In this document: one piece after another, positions 8,571 to 17,097 of the stretch
Layout: each line of letters starts with the position of its first letter
Numbering within the stretch: the stretch's first letter is position 1
NCBI GenBank assembly: GCA_948470565.1
Contig: CAOKPF010000012.1
Coordinates: forward strand, 1 to 35,045
Reading direction: 5' to 3'
DNA length: 35,045 nt
Source: an uncultured Clostridium sp.
GTDB taxonomy: Bacteria > Bacillota > Clostridia > TANB77 > CAG-465
Translations under genes and position numbers: made by a program
Notes under the pieces: model-generated
What the model saw: only the letters and a program-made list of their open reading frames with translations
Told to the model about the DNA's origin: nothing
Database searches by the model: none

Positions 8571-9237
8571 TTATTTTTATTCCTGCACCCATTGTTGTTG
8601 ATACAGCAATAGATTTTAAATATGTTCCTTTTGCAGCTGCTGGTTTTGCCTTTACTATAGTTTCTAGTAATGCATCATAATTTTCTTTTAATTTATCAAT
8701 TCCAAAAGAAACTTTACCAATTGGACAATGTATAATATTATTTTTATCCAATCTATACTCTATTTTACCAGCTTTAATATCTGCAACTGCCTTTGCTACA
8801 TCCATTGTAACAGTTCCAGACTTTGGATTAGGCATAAGTCCTTTTGGACCAAGTATTTTAGCAATTCTTCCAAGAGATGCCATCATATCAGGTGTTGCAA
8901 CTATGACATCATATTCAAACCAATTTTCATTTTGAATTTTTTCAATCATGTCCATTTCACCTACAAAGTCAGCACCTGCAGCCTTTGCTTGTTCTGCTTT
9001 ATCTCCTTTAGCTAAAACTAAAACTTTTTTTGATTTACCTGTTCCATTTGGTAATACCATAACACCTCTAACTTGTTGATCTGCCTGTTTTGAATCAACT
9101 CCAAGCTTTATATGTATTTCCAAAGTTTCGTCAAACTTAGCTTTAGGCATTTTTAGTGCAAGTTCAATAGCTTCTCTAGAATCATAAAGTTTACCTTTTT
9201 CAACTAACTTAGCAGCTTCGCACATTCTTTTACTCAT
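8557..9237 (-). CDS. rplA: 50S ribosomal protein L1
   Basis: 226 residues, close to the usual length of about 230. It carries typical L1 signatures, including the [21 protein letters not shown] stretch near residues 123-143. It binds 23S rRNA at the L1 stalk and controls release of deacylated tRNA. It lies 45 bases downstream of rplK. The ending is slightly unusual: the last codons and the TAG stop (8557-8559) are also the first bases of the conserved L10 leader motif, so the tail residues (SPRQ) are constrained by RNA. Confidence 0.97.
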   Translation of the reverse strand: MSKRMCEAAKLVEKGKLYDSREAIELALKMPKAKFDETLEIHIKLGVDSKQADQQVRGVMVLPNGTGKSKKVLVLAKGDKAEQAKAAGADFVGEMDMIEKIQNENWFEYDVIVATPDMMASLGRIAKILGPKGLMPNPKSGTVTMDVAKAVADIKAGKIEYRLDKNNIIHCPIGKVSFGIDKLKENYDALLETIVKAKPAAAKGTYLKSIAVSTTMGAGIKISPRQ

Positions 9238-9282
9238 TTTTTTCCCTCCTTTGGTTATAACGAATTATTAATTCTCCCATTT

Positions 9283-9711
9283 TTAGTCTATAACTTCTAT
9301 CCCCATTGATCTTGCTGTACCTTTTATTATAGATACTGCAGTCTCTAAAGATGATGCGTTAAGGTCTTTCATTTTTATTTTTGCAATTTCTTCTACTTGA
9401 GCAAGCGTTACTTTACCAACTTTATCTTTGTGAGGTTTTCCTGAAGCTTTTTCAATTTTAGCTGCTTGCTTCAACAAAACTGCAGCTGGTGGAGTTTTTA
9501 ATATATATTCAAATGTTTTATCTGAATACACAGTTAAAACAACTGGGAATACCATTCCTGCGTCTTTTGCTGTTTTTTCATTAAAGTCCTTACAAAATTG
9601 CATAATATTTACACCAGTTGGTCCAAGTGCAGGTCCTACAGGTGGTGCTGGATTAGCTTTACCAGCTTGAATTTGTAATTTAACTACATGTGTTACCTTT
9701 TTTTCTGCCAT
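9283..9711 (-). CDS. rplK: 50S ribosomal protein L11
   Basis: 142 residues beginning [13 protein letters not shown], with the proline-rich [15 protein letters not shown] segment of the N-terminal domain and the rRNA-binding C-terminal domain ([10 protein letters not shown]). It sits at the GTPase-associated centre and binds thiopeptides. Two adjacent ATG codons follow a GGAGG site. The second (9711) is preferred for spacing (8 bases) and family length. It follows nusG in the operon. Confidence 0.96.
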   Translation of the reverse strand: MAEKKVTHVVKLQIQAGKANPAPPVGPALGPTGVNIMQFCKDFNEKTAKDAGMVFPVVLTVYSDKTFEYILKTPPAAVLLKQAAKIEKASGKPHKDKVGKVTLAQVEEIAKIKMKDLNASSLETAVSIIKGTARSMGIEVID

Positions 9712-9769
9712 CATTTTCACCTCCTTAACATAGGCTCTATATAAATATATTGAAACAATATATTACATA

Positions 9770-10318
9770 CTAAATTCTTTGAACTTGGTCAAATTCAAGA
9801 TCAACTGTAGTTTCTCTACCAAACATTGATACTTTTACTTTAACCCTTTTCTTATCTTTAAATATTTCCTCTATAACAGCTGAATAGTTATAAAACGGTT
9901 CTGTTATAATTCTAACTTTATCACCAACTGAAAAGTCTACATTTATAACCTCTTCAATTCCAAGTGTTTGCATTTCACTCTCTGTCAATGGAAGCGGCTT
10001 TTCACCAATTCCAACAAATTGGAAAACACCTTTTATGCTTTTAACAACATACCAAGTTTCATCTTCCATAATCATCTTTACCAAAACATAGCCTGGAAAA
10101 ACTTTTTTTATAGACGATTTTTGTTTTCCATCTTTAATTTCAATTTCCTCTTCCATAGGAATTATTATTTCAAAAATCTTATCCTTTAAGCCTCTGTTTT
10201 CTACTACTTTTTCAAGAGTTGCTTTAACCTTATTCTCATAACCAGAATAAGTATATACAACATACCAATGTGGTTCTTGAGCTATGCTATTATCTATATC
10301 AGCATTTTCATTTTCCAC
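9770..10318 (-). CDS. nusG: Transcription elongation and termination factor NusG
   Basis: 182 residues: NGN domain with WYVVYTYSGYENKVK near the start, and a C-terminal KOW domain (VGDKVRIITEPFYNYSAV). It binds RNA polymerase and couples it to ribosomes or Rho. A GTG start at 10318 is chosen because AAGGAG lies 9 bases upstream; the in-frame TTG three codons earlier abuts that site. The order secE-nusG-rplK is standard. Confidence 0.96.
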   Translation of the reverse strand: MENENADIDNSIAQEPHWYVVYTYSGYENKVKATLEKVVENRGLKDKIFEIIIPMEEEIEIKDGKQKSSIKKVFPGYVLVKMIMEDETWYVVKSIKGVFQFVGIGEKPLPLTESEMQTLGIEEVINVDFSVGDKVRIITEPFYNYSAVIEEIFKDKKRVKVKVSMFGRETTVDLEFDQVQRI

Positions 10319-10347
10319 AAAACTCAACTCCTTTTTTTAGAAAAGAA

Positions 10348-10545
10348 CTAACTTACTTTTGTTGATATAAAATCCCACAATTTTCCATCACAAAATTCCA
10401 TAATCATATCAAATCCCAAAATTATAGCTGATAGAATAACAACCAATCCAATAACCATTACAGTATTATTCATTAATTGTTTTTTTGTAGGCCATACAAC
10501 TTTTTTTAGTTCTCCTTTTACACCATTAATAAATCCTTTAGCCAT
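10348..10545 (-). CDS. secE: Preprotein translocase subunit SecE
   Basis: 65 residues with one membrane helix (about 26-48) preceded by the conserved amphipathic segment GELKKVVWPTKKQL, diagnostic of SecE. It clamps SecY in the translocon. ATG 10545 is taken as the start, about 8 bases after AGGGAG; a GTG three codons upstream overlaps the site. It lies between rpmG and nusG. Confidence 0.94.
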   Translation of the reverse strand: MAKGFINGVKGELKKVVWPTKKQLMNNTVMVIGLVVILSAIILGFDMIMEFCDGKLWDFISTKVS

Positions 10546-10561
10546 GTCAGACACTCCCTAC

Positions 10562-10711
10562 TTATTTTGTTTCTTTATGTATTGTATGTTTTCCACAAAA
10601 TTTACAATACTTTTTCATTTCAATTCTATCAGGATTATTCCTCTTGTTTTTCTCTGTTTCATAATTTCTTTGTTTGCATTCTGTACATGCTATTGTTAAA
10701 TTTACTCTCAT
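10562..10711 (-). CDS. rpmG: 50S ribosomal protein L33, zinc-binding form
   Basis: 49 residues starting [19 protein letters not shown], with paired CxxC motifs (CTEC and CKFC) that mark the zinc-containing form of L33. A GGAGG site precedes the ATG. First gene of the operon; its stop is 16 bases before the chosen secE start. Confidence 0.95.
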   Translation of the reverse strand: MRVNLTIACTECKQRNYETEKNKRNNPDRIEMKKYCKFCGKHTIHKETK

Positions 10712-10753
10712 AAAAATTACACCTCCACGTTACTAACTCATGTATGCTAATTA

Positions 10754-10782
10754 ATTCTACCATAATTTATAGATATTGTCAA
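10754..10782 (-). promoter_or_regulatory. Promoter of the rpmG-secE-nusG-rplKAJL operon
   Basis: TTGACA (10777-10782), 17 bases, TAGAAT (10754-10759) on the minus strand, about 40 bases before rpmG. Near-consensus, as expected for a ribosomal operon. Confidence 0.85.
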
Positions 10783-10964
10783 CACAAAAATCATCTTTTA
10801 TGAAATTTCTGACATAATATGTGTTTTTTTGTTAGCATCAATATGAAATTTATTTTACACTAACTAATAATTTTAGCAATAATTTATATATATGTACTAA
10901 TTTTCATTATTTTAATCATTAAATTATAATCAATGTAATTATTTATATACATAAAACAAAAAAA

Positions 10965-10995
10965 TATATCAATAGCATTTTACTATTGACATATA
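10965..10995 (-). terminator. Terminator after rodA
   Basis: Imperfect stem around TCAATAG/CTATTGA followed on the minus strand by a run of seven T. It separates the rpoZ-rodA operon from the ribosomal operon. Confidence 0.7.
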
Positions 10996-11000
10996 ATTTG

Positions 11001-12113
11001 CTAATCAAAAAACATATCTTTTGGTCTTCTAGCAGATATATTTAACACCATACCTAATGCTAGCCCATTAGTAAGAAGATTACTTCCTCCATAACTAACA
11101 AAAGGTAATGGTACTCCAGTAATAGGCATAAGTCCAATTGTCATCCCAATATTTTCTAAAAAATGAAAAAATATCATACCTGTAACGCCAATTACAATAT
11201 AACTTGAAAAATCATCTCTAGCCTTTCTAGAAACCCAAATCATACGAATTATTAATACTGCAAAAATTACAACAATTAATACTGATACTACAAAGCCAAA
11301 TTCCTCAGAAATTACAGAATATATAAAGTCAGTAGTCTTTATTGGTATATATCCAAGTTGAGTTTGAGTACCTTTTAAAAATCCTGTTCCAAATAGCATA
11401 CCTGAACCAACTGCAATTTTTGATTGCAAAGCATTATACCCACTACCTGTTGGATCAAGTTCTGGATTTAAAAAAACCTTTATACGATTTTGTTGATAAT
11501 CACTTAATACAAAACAGTACACAATTGGCACCATAATAGCAATTAATAATATAGCTAAAGCAACATATCTATACTTTATTCCCATTTTAAATACCATAAA
11601 GGCTGTTATAAAGAAAAATACTATTGCAGTTCCAAAATCAGGCTGCAATAAAATTAATGCAACAGGTAATAAAAATACAATGCACATCATCAAAAATAGC
11701 CTTTTCTTTTTTTTCTTTTCAGATTTACCAATTGCACAGTAATTGCTCATAAGTTTTGCCATACAAATAATAAAACCGACTTTCATTAACTCTGATGGCT
11801 GATATAACATACCACCAAGATTAAACCAACTTGAAGCTCCCATTAGAGAGCCGGTAAATAAAACACCAACGAGTAATGCAATATGACTAATATACAAAAT
11901 ATAGCCAGCAATTTGAAAAGAACTTGTATCAACAAGCCAAATACCAACTATCATTACAAAAATAATACATAACCATATTATTTGCTTTATATATTCATCT
12001 TTATTTACATCAGTAGAATATCCAGCACTATATATTGCAATAACTCCTATAATACTCAAAATAATAATACATGTCAGTATTATATAATCTGTATTTTTTA
12101 GTAACTTATTCAA
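11001..12113 (-). CDS. rodA: Peptidoglycan glycosyltransferase, RodA/FtsW/SpoVE (SEDS) family
   Basis: 370 residues with about ten membrane helices. SEDS signatures are present: ASSWFNLGGMLYQPSELMK, LQPDFGTAIVF, TDFIYSVISEEFGF and the C-terminal GVPLPFVSYGGSNLLT. It polymerises lipid II at the membrane together with a class B PBP, and RodA types serve the elongasome. The short N-terminus and the neighbouring glmM favour RodA over FtsW, but SpoVE cannot be excluded. The start is TTG after a GGGGGA site. Its partner PBP2 is not in the window. It is the last gene of the rpoZ operon. Confidence 0.88.
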   Translation of the reverse strand: MNKLLKNTDYIILTCIIILSIIGVIAIYSAGYSTDVNKDEYIKQIIWLCIIFVMIVGIWLVDTSSFQIAGYILYISHIALLVGVLFTGSLMGASSWFNLGGMLYQPSELMKVGFIICMAKLMSNYCAIGKSEKKKKKRLFLMMCIVFLLPVALILLQPDFGTAIVFFFITAFMVFKMGIKYRYVALAILLIAIMVPIVYCFVLSDYQQNRIKVFLNPELDPTGSGYNALQSKIAVGSGMLFGTGFLKGTQTQLGYIPIKTTDFIYSVISEEFGFVVSVLIVVIFAVLIIRMIWVSRKARDDFSSYIVIGVTGMIFFHFLENIGMTIGLMPITGVPLPFVSYGGSNLLTNGLALGMVLNISARRPKDMFFD

Positions 12114-12165
12114 AAAATATCCCCCTTTCGTTGCATAAGTTTTTATATATTGTGTGTAATATTAA

Positions 12166-12193
12166 CCCATGCAATTCACTTTTATTGCATGGG
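12166..12193 (-). other. Hairpin between glmM and rodA
   Basis: Perfect 10-bp stem CCCATGCAAT/ATTGCATGGG with an 8-base loop, a few bases after the glmM stop. No T run follows, so it may be a partial terminator or a processing hairpin. Confidence 0.5.
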
Positions 12194-12199
12194 CTATAA

Positions 12200-13564
12200 T
12201 TAATTTAATTTTTCTTCAATAAGTGAAGCAACACCTTTAGCTTTTTGTGTAATATAGTTTATATCCTCTCCCTCTATCATAACTCTAATTAAAGGTTCAG
12301 TACCTGATGCACGAATAAGTACTCTGCCATTACCCAAAAACTCTTTTTCAATCTTTTCAATTGCATCACATATAGCCTTATCATTTTTATACTCATATTT
12401 TTTCGAATTACTAACTTTTGCATTTATTAAAACTTGAGGATATATATCTATACTTTGTTTTAACTGACTTAATGTTTGCCTTTTTTCTAATAGTACTTGT
12501 ATAAGCATGAGAGATGTAACAATTCCATCTCCTGTTGGATTGTAATCTAAAAATATTATATGTCCTGATTGTTCTCCACCAAGATTGTAACCATTTTTTA
12601 GCATTTCTTCTAATACATATCTATCTCCAACTTTAGTTTGAACAAAACCTATACAATTTTTTTCTGCATATTTATTTACGCCTAAATTACTCATAACAGT
12701 AGCTACTAAAGTATCTTTATTAAGTTTTCCATTTTCCTTTAAGTACGAAGAAAAAATTGAAAGCATAATATCCCCATCTACCACATTTCCAAATTCATCT
12801 ACTGCTAAACATCTATCACCATCACCATCATATGCAATACCAAGGTTACATTTATTTTTAACAACAAATTCTTGCAAACTTTCAAGATGTGTTGAGCCAC
12901 AATCTTTATTTATATTAGTTCCATTTGGATTATTATTTAATATTTTATAATTAATCCCTAATTTATCATATATTTTCCTTGCCATTTCAAAAGTAGCTCC
13001 ATTAGCAGTATCTATAGCTACACAAAAATCAGCTATCATATTTTGCTTAATATCATTTTTTAAATTGTCTACTATATAATTTATATATTCACTACTAAGT
13101 TCATTTGAATTTTCACATGTGCCTACATGTTCATTGATAACATTTAATTTGTCTATCTTTTCACTATCCATTATTTCTTCAATTTCTTCTTCTAATTCGT
13201 CTGATATTTTCATTCCTTTATTACTAAAAAATTTTATACCATTAAATTCGTAAGAATTATGTGAAGCTGATATAACCACTCCAACATCGGCATTTTCTTT
13301 TTTAGTCAGATATGCTACTGCTGGTGTTGGTAAAACTCCAAGTAGCTTTACTTTAGCGCCATAACTTAAAAAACCTGCAACCATTGCACTTTCAATTAAA
13401 TCTCCTGAAATTCTTGTATCCTTTCCAATAAATACTATTGGTGTATGCCCATACTTTTTTTCAAAAACATAAGCTCCTGCCTTTGCAACTTTGTATGCAA
13501 GCATTGGTGTAAGTTCTAAATTTGCTACACCTCTTATACCATCTGTCCCAAAATATTTTTTCAT
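12200..13564 (-). CDS. glmM: Phosphoglucosamine mutase
   Basis: 454 residues, the normal length. Converts glucosamine-6-phosphate to glucosamine-1-phosphate for UDP-GlcNAc. It begins MKKYFGTDGIRG. The phosphoserine loop ISASHNSYEFNG has the catalytic Ser at 101. The metal loop is YDGDGDRC, and the C-terminal phosphate loop RASGTEPLIRVMIEG is present. It follows the cytidylate kinase-like gene by 35 bases. glmS, the preceding enzyme of the pathway, is also in this window at 26450. Confidence 0.97.
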   Translation of the reverse strand: MKKYFGTDGIRGVANLELTPMLAYKVAKAGAYVFEKKYGHTPIVFIGKDTRISGDLIESAMVAGFLSYGAKVKLLGVLPTPAVAYLTKKENADVGVVISASHNSYEFNGIKFFSNKGMKISDELEEEIEEIMDSEKIDKLNVINEHVGTCENSNELSSEYINYIVDNLKNDIKQNMIADFCVAIDTANGATFEMARKIYDKLGINYKILNNNPNGTNINKDCGSTHLESLQEFVVKNKCNLGIAYDGDGDRCLAVDEFGNVVDGDIMLSIFSSYLKENGKLNKDTLVATVMSNLGVNKYAEKNCIGFVQTKVGDRYVLEEMLKNGYNLGGEQSGHIIFLDYNPTGDGIVTSLMLIQVLLEKRQTLSQLKQSIDIYPQVLINAKVSNSKKYEYKNDKAICDAIEKIEKEFLGNGRVLIRASGTEPLIRVMIEGEDINYITQKAKGVASLIEEKLN

Positions 13565-13599
13565 AACATGCCCCCTATTTTATCATAAACATTTAAATA

Positions 13600-14169
13600 T
13601 TATATTTCTAACCATTTAAAATATTCTTTTTGTATCTTTTTACTTACCTGTTCTGGCGTAAAATTTGTTGTATCTAAAACTAAATCATAATTAGACATAT
13701 CATCTTTTCTTACACCATATACATCAAAATACCTCTTATTTTCCAATTCATATCTTTTTTTCATATCAGCTTCCTGTTCCTCAACTGTTTCAAAGCTTTC
13801 AGTACTTTTTCTTTTAGGATCTGCAAACGCTCTTCTCGCTCCTTCTTTTGAATCAACAGTAAGATATATTTTAAATGAATCTGGAACAACATACCAACCA
13901 AGTCTAGCATCTACAATTAATTTATCATGTGTTTTAGCATAATTTTTAGCACTCTTTTCAATCTGTATATCAATTTCAGGATGATTTTCTACATAAATAT
14001 TAAATTCAGTAACACTCATATTCTTTTCTTTTGCAAGCATTCTAAAATACTCACCATTTCTATATATCTCATATCCCAAATCTTCTTTTAACAATTCAGT
14101 AACAGCACCTTTTCCACTTGCTAAATCTCCAGTAATTGTAATTATATGCTGCTTATTGTTGTTCTTCAT
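13600..14169 (-). CDS. Cytidylate kinase-like P-loop kinase
   Basis: 189 residues with a Walker A loop (GDLASGKG) near the start and the layout of the cytidylate kinase-like family (Cytidylate_kin2 type). The DARLGWYVVPDSFKIYLTVD and RRAFADPKR segments provide base and phosphate contacts. It probably phosphorylates a nucleoside monophosphate, but the substrate is not proven. Its start overlaps the end of rpoZ by 17 bases. Position after rpoZ is often taken by guanylate kinase in other bacteria, but the motifs here are not those of Gmk. Confidence 0.8.
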   Translation of the reverse strand: MKNNNKQHIITITGDLASGKGAVTELLKEDLGYEIYRNGEYFRMLAKEKNMSVTEFNIYVENHPEIDIQIEKSAKNYAKTHDKLIVDARLGWYVVPDSFKIYLTVDSKEGARRAFADPKRKSTESFETVEEQEADMKKRYELENKRYFDVYGVRKDDMSNYDLVLDTTNFTPEQVSKKIQKEYFKWLEI

Positions 14170-14404
14170 CTTTTTTCTCTTCCTTTATTTCATTTTTTTC
14201 TATATATTCACCATTTATTAATACATGAGCTTTTCCTTCTAAAATTTCAGTAGCCGCTAAGTCTACTGCATCACGTATATCTCTATCTCCTTTTTCAACT
14301 CTTTTTTCCTCTATTTTTCTTGCTCTTTTAGCCAATGCAAGTACTGCTTCATATCTATTTCCTGCCTTTGGCATAATTTTTTTTACATTTGGATCTGATA
14401 ACAT
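14153..14404 (-). CDS. rpoZ: DNA-directed RNA polymerase omega subunit
   Basis: 83 residues. The core omega motif NRYEAVLALAKRARKIEE is at about 16-33, followed by DAVDLAATEILEGK. It supports assembly of the beta-prime subunit. The C-terminal tail is highly acidic and lysine-rich and overlaps the next gene. Its own promoter lies immediately upstream. Confidence 0.92.
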   Translation of the reverse strand: MLSDPNVKKIMPKAGNRYEAVLALAKRARKIEEKRVEKGDRDIRDAVDLAATEILEGKAHVLINGEYIEKNEIKEEKKDEEQQ

Positions 14405-14435
14405 AATAATCTCCTTTCAAATAATGAATACTTAG

Positions 14436-14464
14436 ATTTTATCACAAAATTTAGCTATTTACAA
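14436..14464 (-). promoter_or_regulatory. Promoter of the rpoZ-cmk-like-glmM-rodA operon
   Basis: TTGTAA (14459-14464), 17 bases, TAAAAT (14436-14441), about 30 bases before rpoZ. Confidence 0.65.
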
Positions 14465-14528
14465 TACATACATTAGAAAATAAATGTAATTTAACAAAAT
14501 AAATTTTAATATGACTACAAAAAGGTAA

Positions 14529-14564
14529 AAAACATTAGGAATGTATATGTATTCCTAATGTTTT
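14529..14564 (-). terminator. Terminator of the 14615-16318 gene
   Basis: Perfect 14-bp stem (14529-14542, 14551-14564) around the arm CATTAGGAAT, followed by six T on the minus strand. Confidence 0.85.
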
Positions 14565-14614
14565 CTACTAAATTATATTACAATATTTTTTTAACATATT
14601 TTTTCTCCCAAAAG

Positions 14615-16318
14615 TTATGGCGCAATTTCATCTTTTGGGTTATTATACACATTTGGGTTATAAAAAGATATGATAGAAACGCCTCCATTATTATCATCAA
14701 CATACTCGATTTTTATCTTATCTCCTGGCTTGGTAAGTATTACTTCGGATGAAACTGATGGAGAAACTTCATAAATCTTATCATCATTATCTAAAGTAAA
14801 CAGATACATTGTACTAGTTCCATCTACTAATGTAAATGAAATTCTTGACACAATTCCTTCCTTAGTATCTGTATATGCATCATCAGTAAATTCCATTTTA
14901 TTTCCATTGGATTGTACTTTTGTAACATACGCCCTTTTAGCCTCTGCAATATTATCACCAATCCCAACAAACTGGGCATGCTCAACATTTACAAATGCAA
15001 ATTTTTTAACATATCCCGTTTTGTCTTTTAATGCCATAAAATATGATGGTACTCCATCAATATTTACTGGCAATGGGAAACTTGCTGTATACTCTAAATT
15101 TTGTACTTCGCCTTCTGCCGAAGCTTGAGCTGCATTTTCATTTGCTCCCCTAAGATTATACTTTACAGTTTCTTTAGTTCTTGTATTCACTAATATAAAA
15201 CCATTAGTAGAATCATCTGAACCATAGCTTGTAATTCCAGTATAATAGTAGCATTCTCCATTGTTATATATTGTATCCATTCCTTCAGTAGTTTTTAGTT
15301 TGCCTTCGTCAGAAAAATTAAAAGCACCTTTTACATATTTTCCCCAATTTTTAATCTGAGCACTTACAAAAGATTTTGGCTGAATAATATCAACCCATTC
15401 TGGTGCCTCCTTAACAGAGTATTTTTCTATATCTCCAGTTTGAGGATCAACAACAATTACACCTGTAGCCTCTGGGCGACATAATCCGATTGTATTTTTA
15501 TAAGTAGTAATTACCCAATATGGATAACCCTCATCATTTAATTCAAATGTACACTCAGTGATACCCTCTTTATTATATCCTGAACTTATAACATGGCGAA
15601 TTAAGTCATCACCAAAATATGCTTCTGTTTGGTAACGTAATTTTATATCATCACCATTTAAACTAGTAACTAGCCTAACATCTTCAGCATTAGTAGCTGA
15701 AACAATTACATAACCTGGCGTTCCTTCTTTATACTTCATGTATTTAAAAAGACCTTTGTGTTCCAGTGGAGCAACTAAAACAAGATTACCATCAACTTCT
15801 TGCATGTTAAAATCACCAATAGTTGCAGTTGAACCTAAATCAGGTTTTTCACCAAGTACTTTATTTCCAAGTATCTTAGCATAGTCCTCGTTAATATATG
15901 GTACTTGACTTAGATCAAGTGGTGATACCTCCTCTTTATATTCTTTTTCTTCAACAGTTCCTAATTGCTTATAATACTTGTTACTGTTAAATATTGCACT
16001 ATTTGAAAATAAAGAACAAACTAATACGACTATTCCAATACAAAGTAATACTCCAGCAACAATTCCTGCAGTGCTCCATCCCTTATCTTCTGGAAACAAA
16101 TACGTAACAATAGATGTAATTGCCAAAATTGCGAAAGAAAAGTAAAATATTGCTGTTCCCAAAAAGCTTAGTGATGAAGTAATAGATAGCGGTAAACATA
16201 AGTATTTAGCTACAAAGAACATAATGACTAAAGCTATTGTTGTAGCTATTTTTCCAATTGTAAAGTGTTCCCTAATTAATTGCGCATTTGAAATATCACG
16301 CTTTGAAAAATATGCCAT
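14615..16318 (-). CDS. Large membrane-anchored protein, function unknown
   Basis: 567 residues. Three membrane helices in the first 105 residues (about 20-44, 48-74 and 82-104) are followed by about 460 mostly beta-strand residues that are probably extracytoplasmic. Internal strands such as GVIVVDPQTGDIEKYSV and GFILVNTRTKETVKYNL resemble each other, suggesting two related sub-domains with a PepSY-like pattern. No catalytic motif is seen. Similar long proteins occur in clostridia without known function, as I recall. Codon use matches its neighbours. It is expressed alone, with its own terminator and a strong ribosome binding site (AAAGGAGG). Confidence 0.75.
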   Translation of the reverse strand: MAYFSKRDISNAQLIREHFTIGKIATTIALVIMFFVAKYLCLPLSITSSLSFLGTAIFYFSFAILAITSIVTYLFPEDKGWSTAGIVAGVLLCIGIVVLVCSLFSNSAIFNSNKYYKQLGTVEEKEYKEEVSPLDLSQVPYINEDYAKILGNKVLGEKPDLGSTATIGDFNMQEVDGNLVLVAPLEHKGLFKYMKYKEGTPGYVIVSATNAEDVRLVTSLNGDDIKLRYQTEAYFGDDLIRHVISSGYNKEGITECTFELNDEGYPYWVITTYKNTIGLCRPEATGVIVVDPQTGDIEKYSVKEAPEWVDIIQPKSFVSAQIKNWGKYVKGAFNFSDEGKLKTTEGMDTIYNNGECYYYTGITSYGSDDSTNGFILVNTRTKETVKYNLRGANENAAQASAEGEVQNLEYTASFPLPVNIDGVPSYFMALKDKTGYVKKFAFVNVEHAQFVGIGDNIAEAKRAYVTKVQSNGNKMEFTDDAYTDTKEGIVSRISFTLVDGTSTMYLFTLDNDDKIYEVSPSVSSEVILTKPGDKIKIEYVDDNNGGVSIISFYNPNVYNNPKDEIAP

Positions 16319-16450
16319 AATAAATCCTCCTTTAAAATTTTAATAGTTTTATAGCTATATTAATAGCTACATAGTTAAAGTTCCTATTTAATTATATCAT
16401 CTTTTTTTATTATGTCAATCTAATTTTATTTTTTTTTTTTTGTATATAAA

Positions 16451-16475
16451 AGCACACATAAAATTTATGTGTGCT
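16451..16475 (-). terminator. Hairpin after the hibernation factor gene
   Basis: A near-perfect palindrome (AGCACACATAAA arm with its complement) followed by TTTTATATA on the minus strand. Confidence 0.65.
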
Positions 16476-16481
16476 CTCCTA

Positions 16482-16838
16482 TTATTCCTCATCTAAAATG
16501 GTTTCAATATCATCATTTTCAATATTATTCTTTGATATTCCATCTCTTCTTTGCTTTTCAGCAATAGTCTTTTCTTTTCTAATTTGACCTTCAATTTTAG
16601 AAACTAAACTTTCTATACCTGAGTACAGGTCTTCAACATTGTCTTCTGCAAGATATGTATGTGATTTATATTCAATACGTATATCAACATGTTGAATTCC
16701 CTTTGATTTGTCTGTAAATGTTACATGACAAATAGTTCCTGGTTCAAAAAATTTAGCTAGCTTTTCAATCTTTTTCTCAGTAAACTCCCTTATTGCATCT
16801 GTTACTTCTATACGAAGTCCTGTTAAATCTAATTCCAT
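16482..16838 (-). CDS. hpf: Ribosome hibernation promoting factor, short form
   Basis: 118 residues with the S30AE/HPF beta-alpha-beta fold (MELDLTGLRIEVTDAIREFTEKKI near the N-terminus; YKSHTYLAEDNVEDLYSGIESLV). It binds the decoding region of the 30S subunit in stationary phase. Most Firmicutes carry a long form with an extra C-terminal dimerisation domain; that domain is absent and the gene stops cleanly before a terminator. The start at 16838 follows GAGGTGA; the longer ORF start nine codons earlier includes the binding site. A TTGAAA/TATAAT promoter (16857-16884, spacing 16) lies upstream. Confidence 0.88.
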   Translation of the reverse strand: MELDLTGLRIEVTDAIREFTEKKIEKLAKFFEPGTICHVTFTDKSKGIQHVDIRIEYKSHTYLAEDNVEDLYSGIESLVSKIEGQIRKEKTIAEKQRRDGISKNNIENDDIETILDEE

Positions 16839-16856
16839 AGCAATCACCTCATTTAT

Positions 16857-16884
16857 ATTATACACTATTTTTGCTTTTTTTCAA
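16857..16884 (-). promoter_or_regulatory. Promoter of hpf
   Basis: TTGAAA (16879-16884), 16 bases, TATAAT (16857-16862), less than 20 bases before the hpf start. Confidence 0.7.
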
Positions 16885-17097
16885 GTAAATTACATTTTTT
16901 TATGATTTTTTCACAATTACTTTACAAAAATAACATAATTTCTTCTTTATAATGTATTATTTTTTATAACTTACATATATGTTTAAAATCTTGTAATTTT
17001 ATACCAATTTTATCAATATAAAAAATTTATTTTATTAAAAATATCATTATATATAACCTTTTATCATAATATTTTAGTAAATATATGGAGGCATAAT

